Below, piece after piece: positions 62,851 through 64,000 of a stretch of 64,000 bases of DNA (positions within the stretch are counted from its first letter, which is position 1; each line of letters starts with the position of its first letter). The notes under the pieces were generated by a model. The model saw only the letters and a program-made list of their open reading frames with translations. It was not told where the DNA came from and made no database searches. The position numbers and the translations under genes were made by a program. Source of the stretch: Amycolatopsis aidingensis (GTDB lineage: Bacteria > Actinomycetota > Actinomycetes > Mycobacteriales > Pseudonocardiaceae); contig NZ_CP076538.1 of assembly GCF_018885265.1 (NCBI RefSeq), positions 6,918,001-6,982,000 of the forward strand. The letters are read 5' to 3'.

Positions 62851-64000
62851 ACCGCCACCTCCTGCAGCGCGAGCGCACTGGCATTCCGGAACGCTACTGC
62901 CGCATCGGCGTAGGTGCCCAGCAAGGTCTCGGTGGTGCGCTGCCAGGAGAACCGCCTGGCGTGCTGCACCGCGTTCGCCGCGAGCTCGGCGCGCCGCCGT
63001 GGCTGCAGCGCGACGTTTGCCAGGGCCCGCGCCCAGTCCCCGGCCCGGTGGCCCGGCACCAGCAGCCCGGAGACCCCGTGCGCGACGGCCACCGGGAGGC
63101 CGCCGACCTCCGCCGCCACCACCGGGGTGCCGCAGGCCTGCGCCTCCAGCGCGACCAGACCGAAGGACTCGTTGTAGCTGGGTACGGCCACCACGTCGGC
63201 GGCGCGGAAGACGTCGACCAGTGCCTGCCCTGGCTGCGGGGGCAGGAACCGGGTCTGCCGTTCGATGCCAAGCGAGGCGGCCAGCTCGCGCAGGGCATGC
63301 GGCTGTTCCAGGCCGGATCCCGACGGCCCGCCGACCACCAGCACGACCAGACGTTCGGCCAGCTCGGGCCGGTCACGCAGCAGCCGTGCGGCCGCGTGCA
63401 GCAGCACGTCGGGGGCCTTCAGCGGCTGCAACCGCCCGGCGAAGGCCAGCACCACCGCATCCGCAGGCAGGCCGAGGGCCGCCCTGGCCAGCGCGGTCGA
63501 TCCCGGGGTGAACCGGTCGAGGTCCACCCCGGGAGACACGGTGCGCACGGCGTGCGGGTCGGCGTCGTACAGGGCGATCAGCTCCCGCGCCTCCACCGGG
63601 GTGTTGGCCACCAGCCGGTCCGCCTCGGCGACGACCTGCTCCTCGCCGATCACCCTGGTCCGTGGTTCCGGGCTGTCCCCCTCGGCGAGCGCGGCGTTCT
63701 TCACCTTGGCCAGGGTGTGCGCGGTGTGCACAAGCGGCACCCCCCAGCGGTCCCTTGCCAGCCAGCCGACCTGGCCGGACAGCCAGTAGTGCGAGTGGAT
63801 CACGTCGTAGTAGCCGGGCTCGTGGAAAGCCTCGGTGCGCAGCACCCCCGAGGTGAACGCGCACAGCTGCGCGGGCAGCTCGGCACGGCTCAGCGGCTCG
63901 TACGGGCCCGCCGGGATGTGCCGGACCAGCACGCCGGGGGCCAGCTCGGCCACCGGCGGCTGGTCGGAGGACGTCGCCCTGGTGAAGATCTCCACGCTGA
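62847..64000 (-). CDS. mshA: D-inositol-3-phosphate glycosyltransferase, N-terminally cut
   Basis: First glycosyl transfer of mycothiol synthesis, joining GlcNAc to inositol-3-phosphate. About 384 codons are inside the window; the N-terminus lies beyond the right edge. [104 protein letters not shown] and [31 protein letters not shown] are diagnostic MshA sequence, including the E-x7-E site. It confirms an actinobacterium with mycothiol. Confidence 0.94.
   Translation of the reverse strand, partial: SVEIFTRATSSDQPPVAELAPGVLVRHIPAGPYEPLSRAELPAQLCAFTSGVLRTEAFHEPGYYDVIHSHYWLSGQVGWLARDRWGVPLVHTAHTLAKVKNAALAEGDSPEPRTRVIGEEQVVAEADRLVANTPVEARELIALYDADPHAVRTVSPGVDLDRFTPGSTALARAALGLPADAVVLAFAGRLQPLKAPDVLLHAAARLLRDRPELAERLVVLVVGGPSGSGLEQPHALRELAASLGIERQTRFLPPQPGQALVDVFRAADVVAVPSYNESFGLVALEAQACGTPVVAAEVGGLPVAVAHGVSGLLVPGHRAGDWARALANVALQPRRRAELAANAVQHARRFSWQRTTETLLGTYADAAVAFRNASALALQEVAV

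Overview
The window is chromosomal DNA of a high-GC actinomycete, most likely of the family Pseudonocardiaceae (Amycolatopsis-like). The evidence is the very high GC, GTG and TTG starts, a mycothiol gene (mshA), menaquinone as quinone, BldC and BldN-type regulators, and a gene order that follows, from memory, the mycobacterial block Rv0486-Rv0562 with orientation reversed and many insertions and losses. No database search was run. There is no tRNA, rRNA, CRISPR array, prophage or insertion sequence that I can support; this is core chromosome rather than an island.

Layout. 1-7851: a tightly coupled nuo operon on the minus strand (nuoA to the first codons of nuoH), preceded by two 18-bp Rex operators. 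8246-22154: menaquinone genes (menJ, menG, menD, menB, menE, menA) mixed with two GT4 glycosyltransferases, an inositol-phosphatase family protein, a secreted M1 peptidase and a secreted SH3b protein. 22158-24793: a cysteine synthase-family enzyme, an Lrp regulator, BldC and small membrane proteins. 24804-30773: a MinD-like ATPase and the System II cytochrome c genes ccsA, resB, ccdA and resA, plus a histidine phosphatase. 30839-39506: haem genes hemL, hemB, hemD, hemC, hemA and the redox regulator rex, with a third Rex operator before rex. 39706-46577: a sulfite oxidase-type Moco protein, a glutaredoxin-like protein, an AMP-dependent ligase, a BldN-type ECF sigma factor with a membrane partner candidate, and a HAD phosphatase. 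46691-64000: acyltransferase, epimerase, bS22, an excisionase-fold regulator, proC, proline dehydrogenase, a proline-repeat membrane protein, Ppx/GppA, RegX3-SenX3, an aldo/keto reductase with a divergent regulator, gpm1, DUF4349 and YbjN proteins, and truncated mshA.

How the parts work together. Complex I feeds electrons to menaquinone, whose ring and tail genes lie next door. Haem synthesis and cytochrome c maturation supply the downstream chain. Rex, a sensor of the NADH/NAD ratio, is encoded here, and its predicted sites sit at its own promoter and at nuo, so the window holds a nearly complete redox-control loop. menC is not in the window, so o-succinylbenzoate synthase must be elsewhere.

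The least explained material is non-coding or tiny: two 83-bp hairpin elements with compensatory stem changes, two four-unit 21-bp repeat arrays fixed at the same distance from stop codons, mutually exclusive hairpins before the HAD gene, and a 16-codon reading frame with its own promoter, ribosome site and terminator-like hairpin.
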